Shown: piece after piece, positions 62,543-64,000 of the stretch
Layout: the number at the start of each line of letters is the position of its first letter
Position numbering within the stretch: the first letter of the stretch is position 1
From: Rhizobium aethiopicum
GTDB lineage: Bacteria > Pseudomonadota > Alphaproteobacteria > Rhizobiales > Rhizobiaceae
Direction: 5' to 3'
Assembly: GCF_900094625.1 (NCBI RefSeq)
Contig: NZ_FMAJ01000001.1
Span: 1-64,000 of the forward strand
Length of the DNA stretch: 64,000 nt
The notes under the pieces: generated by a model
The model's database searches: none
The model's input: the letters and a program-made list of their open reading frames with translations, nothing else
What the model was told of the DNA's origin: nothing
Program-made: the position numbers and the translations under genes

Positions 62543-64000
62543 CTAGATCAGAGTGTCATGCAGCAGACTAGAAGACGACAGCTCGAACACGTCCTTCACG
62601 GCAAGGGTGAAGTCGCGGCTGGTGGTGTTTCCGGCCGCGTCATAGGCCTCGGCGGTGAAGGTCAGGCTGTGGGTGCTTTCGTAGTCGATCGCAGCCTTGG
62701 TCTGGATCTTGTTGCCGACGAGCTTGAAGATGCCGTCGGCATCATCCGTCAGCCGCCACTTCACCGTGCCGCCTTCCGGATCGACGGCGGAGAGAAGGCC
62801 GACCGAGGTGCCGATCGCGACATTCTCGGAGATCGAACTGCGCGAGAAGGAGAGCTTGATCGGCGCCTGGTCGACCGGGGCTTCGTTGACGTCGAGCACG
62901 TTGATCGTGATGTCCTTTTCGACCGTGACCTTACCGTCGGAGACGGCCACCTTGATCGTGTGCGACTTGGCCGTCTCATAATCCAGCGCCTTCGAGGTGA
63001 CGATGCGATTGCCCTTCAGCCGGAAGTGATCATCGGCACCCTCGAGCAACGTGTAGGTGAGGGTGTCGCCGTCGGCGTCCTTGGCGCTGAGCAGACCGAC
63101 CGTGGTCCAGATCGGCGTGTCCTCGGAGAGGGCGGTTTTCGACAGCTGGATATTGGTCGGGGCGGAATTGTTGGGTTTAAAGGTCTCCGTGGCGAAATCA
63201 TAGACGCCATCGGCAAACCGTGCGAATTCGACGTCTGTCAGCGTATCCGTCCCGTCCTCGGCGCTCGTCAGGATGTGATCGCCATTGTCCAGAGCGAGGG
63301 AATAGGTGGCGAAATTGCCGGAGAAGACGGCAGTGTCGTCTCCTGCGCTGCCGTCGAAAATGTCGTTGCCGCCAGTGCCTGTAAAGACGTCATTGCCGCC
63401 ACCGGTCTTGACGTCGATGCCGAAAACGGTGCCGCTGATGGAGGCCGAGCGGTTTGCCAGTTCGTCTGATAGATCCGCATGGGCCGAGTCAGCCAATCTC
63501 AAGGATATGACCTCGCCCTCAGAGGCTGTTCCATTGGAAACGACGATCTGCTCGAAATCTTCGAACTGAGCGGCGGAACCTACAGCATAGGCTCCCAGCG
63601 TAGCCAGGATTTCGAAATTCTTGACCGTAAGCCCGACAAGGATGCCGGATTGCAGCGTATCGATGTCGGCGCCGCCGTCGATCGTTCCTGAGGAGGTAAA
63701 GCTGGCTCCGGTGATGTTCACCGTATCGTCGCCGCTGCCCGCGTCAATATCGAAGACTTCAACGTGGGTGCGCAAGTCGCCATCGGTTATGGTATCGTCG
63801 CCTGTGCCGCTTTTGATGATGTCGTTGCCGGCAGCGGCATAGATCCAGTCGTTGCCAGCGCCACTGTCAAAGACGTCGTTGCCATCGGTGCCTTGAAGGT
63901 CGTCGTTCCCGCTGCCGGTCTTGACGTCGATGCTGGACCCGTTGCCAACGATGTAGGCCGAGCGGCTTCCCAACTCGTCGGAAAGATCGGCATGCGCACT
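62543..64000 (-). CDS. RTX/cadherin-like secreted protein, C-terminal part (start outside window)
   Basis: The frame is open to base 64000, so the N-terminus lies beyond the window; 485 residues are present. They show RTX motifs (GSGNDDLQGTDGND, GGNDIFDGSAGDD), the repeat HADLSDELxxRSA seen twice, then two cadherin-like domains (SAPTNIQLSKTALSEDTPIW; SFSRSSISENVAIGTSVG) with calcium-binding DxNEAP. The end FELSSSSLLHDTLI fits a type I secretion tail. Probably an adhesin or matrix protein; no exporter is nearby. Confidence 0.88.
   Translation of the reverse strand, partial: SAHADLSDELGSRSAYIVGNGSSIDVKTGSGNDDLQGTDGNDVFDSGAGNDWIYAAAGNDIIKSGTGDDTITDGDLRTHVEVFDIDAGSGDDTVNITGASFTSSGTIDGGADIDTLQSGILVGLTVKNFEILATLGAYAVGSAAQFEDFEQIVVSNGTASEGEVISLRLADSAHADLSDELANRSASISGTVFGIDVKTGGGNDVFTGTGGNDIFDGSAGDDTAVFSGNFATYSLALDNGDHILTSAEDGTDTLTDVEFARFADGVYDFATETFKPNNSAPTNIQLSKTALSEDTPIWTTVGLLSAKDADGDTLTYTLLEGADDHFRLKGNRIVTSKALDYETAKSHTIKVAVSDGKVTVEKDITINVLDVNEAPVDQAPIKLSFSRSSISENVAIGTSVGLLSAVDPEGGTVKWRLTDDADGIFKLVGNKIQTKAAIDYESTHSLTFTAEAYDAAGNTTSRDFTLAVKDVFELSSSSLLHDTLI

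Noticed and set aside
1..64000. CRISPR arrays, tRNA or rRNA genes and intact insertion sequences
   Set aside because: No regularly spaced direct repeats, cloverleaf-like sequences, ribosomal signatures or transposase genes were found by eye.

Overview
The window looks like chromosome of a Rhizobium-type alphaproteobacterium. Supporting signs are the high GC content, a tail-less second FtsZ (FtsZ2), a coxMNOP-like alternative cytochrome oxidase, rhizobial interspersed palindromes (two RIME-like elements plus smaller repeats), BA14K and RTX/cadherin-like secreted proteins, and two divergent promoters matching the general stress sigma factor (RpoE2/EcfG) consensus. I saw no rRNA, tRNA, CRISPR array, intact insertion sequence or prophage. 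Genes read in both directions in short operons.

Layout. 1-1002 is the 3' end of an RTX calcium-binding protein. 1258-1968 holds three tiny hydrophilic-protein genes around a divergent stress promoter pair. 2100-6113: a lipoprotein, FtsZ2, a small secreted protein and a phosphatase/metallo-beta-lactamase fusion (Blh-like). 6215-7859: a membrane protein and a MYG1 family protein. 8103-13137 is a respiratory cluster: a cytochrome c, oxidase subunits II and I, two subunit-III-type proteins and a small subunit IV. 13293-15025: a dienelactone-hydrolase-like enzyme and a membrane-embedded AraC-type regulator. 15441-19785: a MacAB-like export system (adaptor, ATPase, two separate permeases). 20166-23432: two tandem paralogous beta-helix proteins, the first with an intact cadherin/VCBS-like tail and the second with a decayed one. 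23486-26674 (minus): a small protein, an exported intradiol dioxygenase and the Kup potassium transporter.

26796-38662 is a patchwork of small metabolic and regulatory genes: a secreted WCGAF-type hydrolase, a PLP decarboxylase with a LysR regulator and a SnoaL-like enzyme, a phytanoyl-CoA dioxygenase-like enzyme divergent from an AraC regulator, a GNAT enzyme, an ornithine-cyclodeaminase-like protein, two VOC-fold proteins (one frameshifted) and a GFA protein. 38848-46924 holds an ABC exporter and several decayed genes: a frameshifted Coq7-like gene, an argG tail fused head-on to an lrp tail, and a broken GNAT gene. It also holds a membrane protein carrying an unannotated LAS-type zinc peptidase signature. 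47169-64000: a class III adenylate cyclase, a DHFR-like/HxlR divergent pair, a two-component system, lipoprotein and surface-protein genes, an alpha/beta hydrolase, an S1C protease without signal peptide, dusA, cspA, and the 3' part of a second RTX/cadherin protein that runs off the right edge.

Most of the window is ordinary chromosome. The observations I find most worth a second look are the LAS-type peptidase motif in 45422-46213, the beta-helix pair beside the split-permease exporter, the argG/lrp chimera, the divergent stress promoters, and several single-event gene decays that could be either real or assembly errors.
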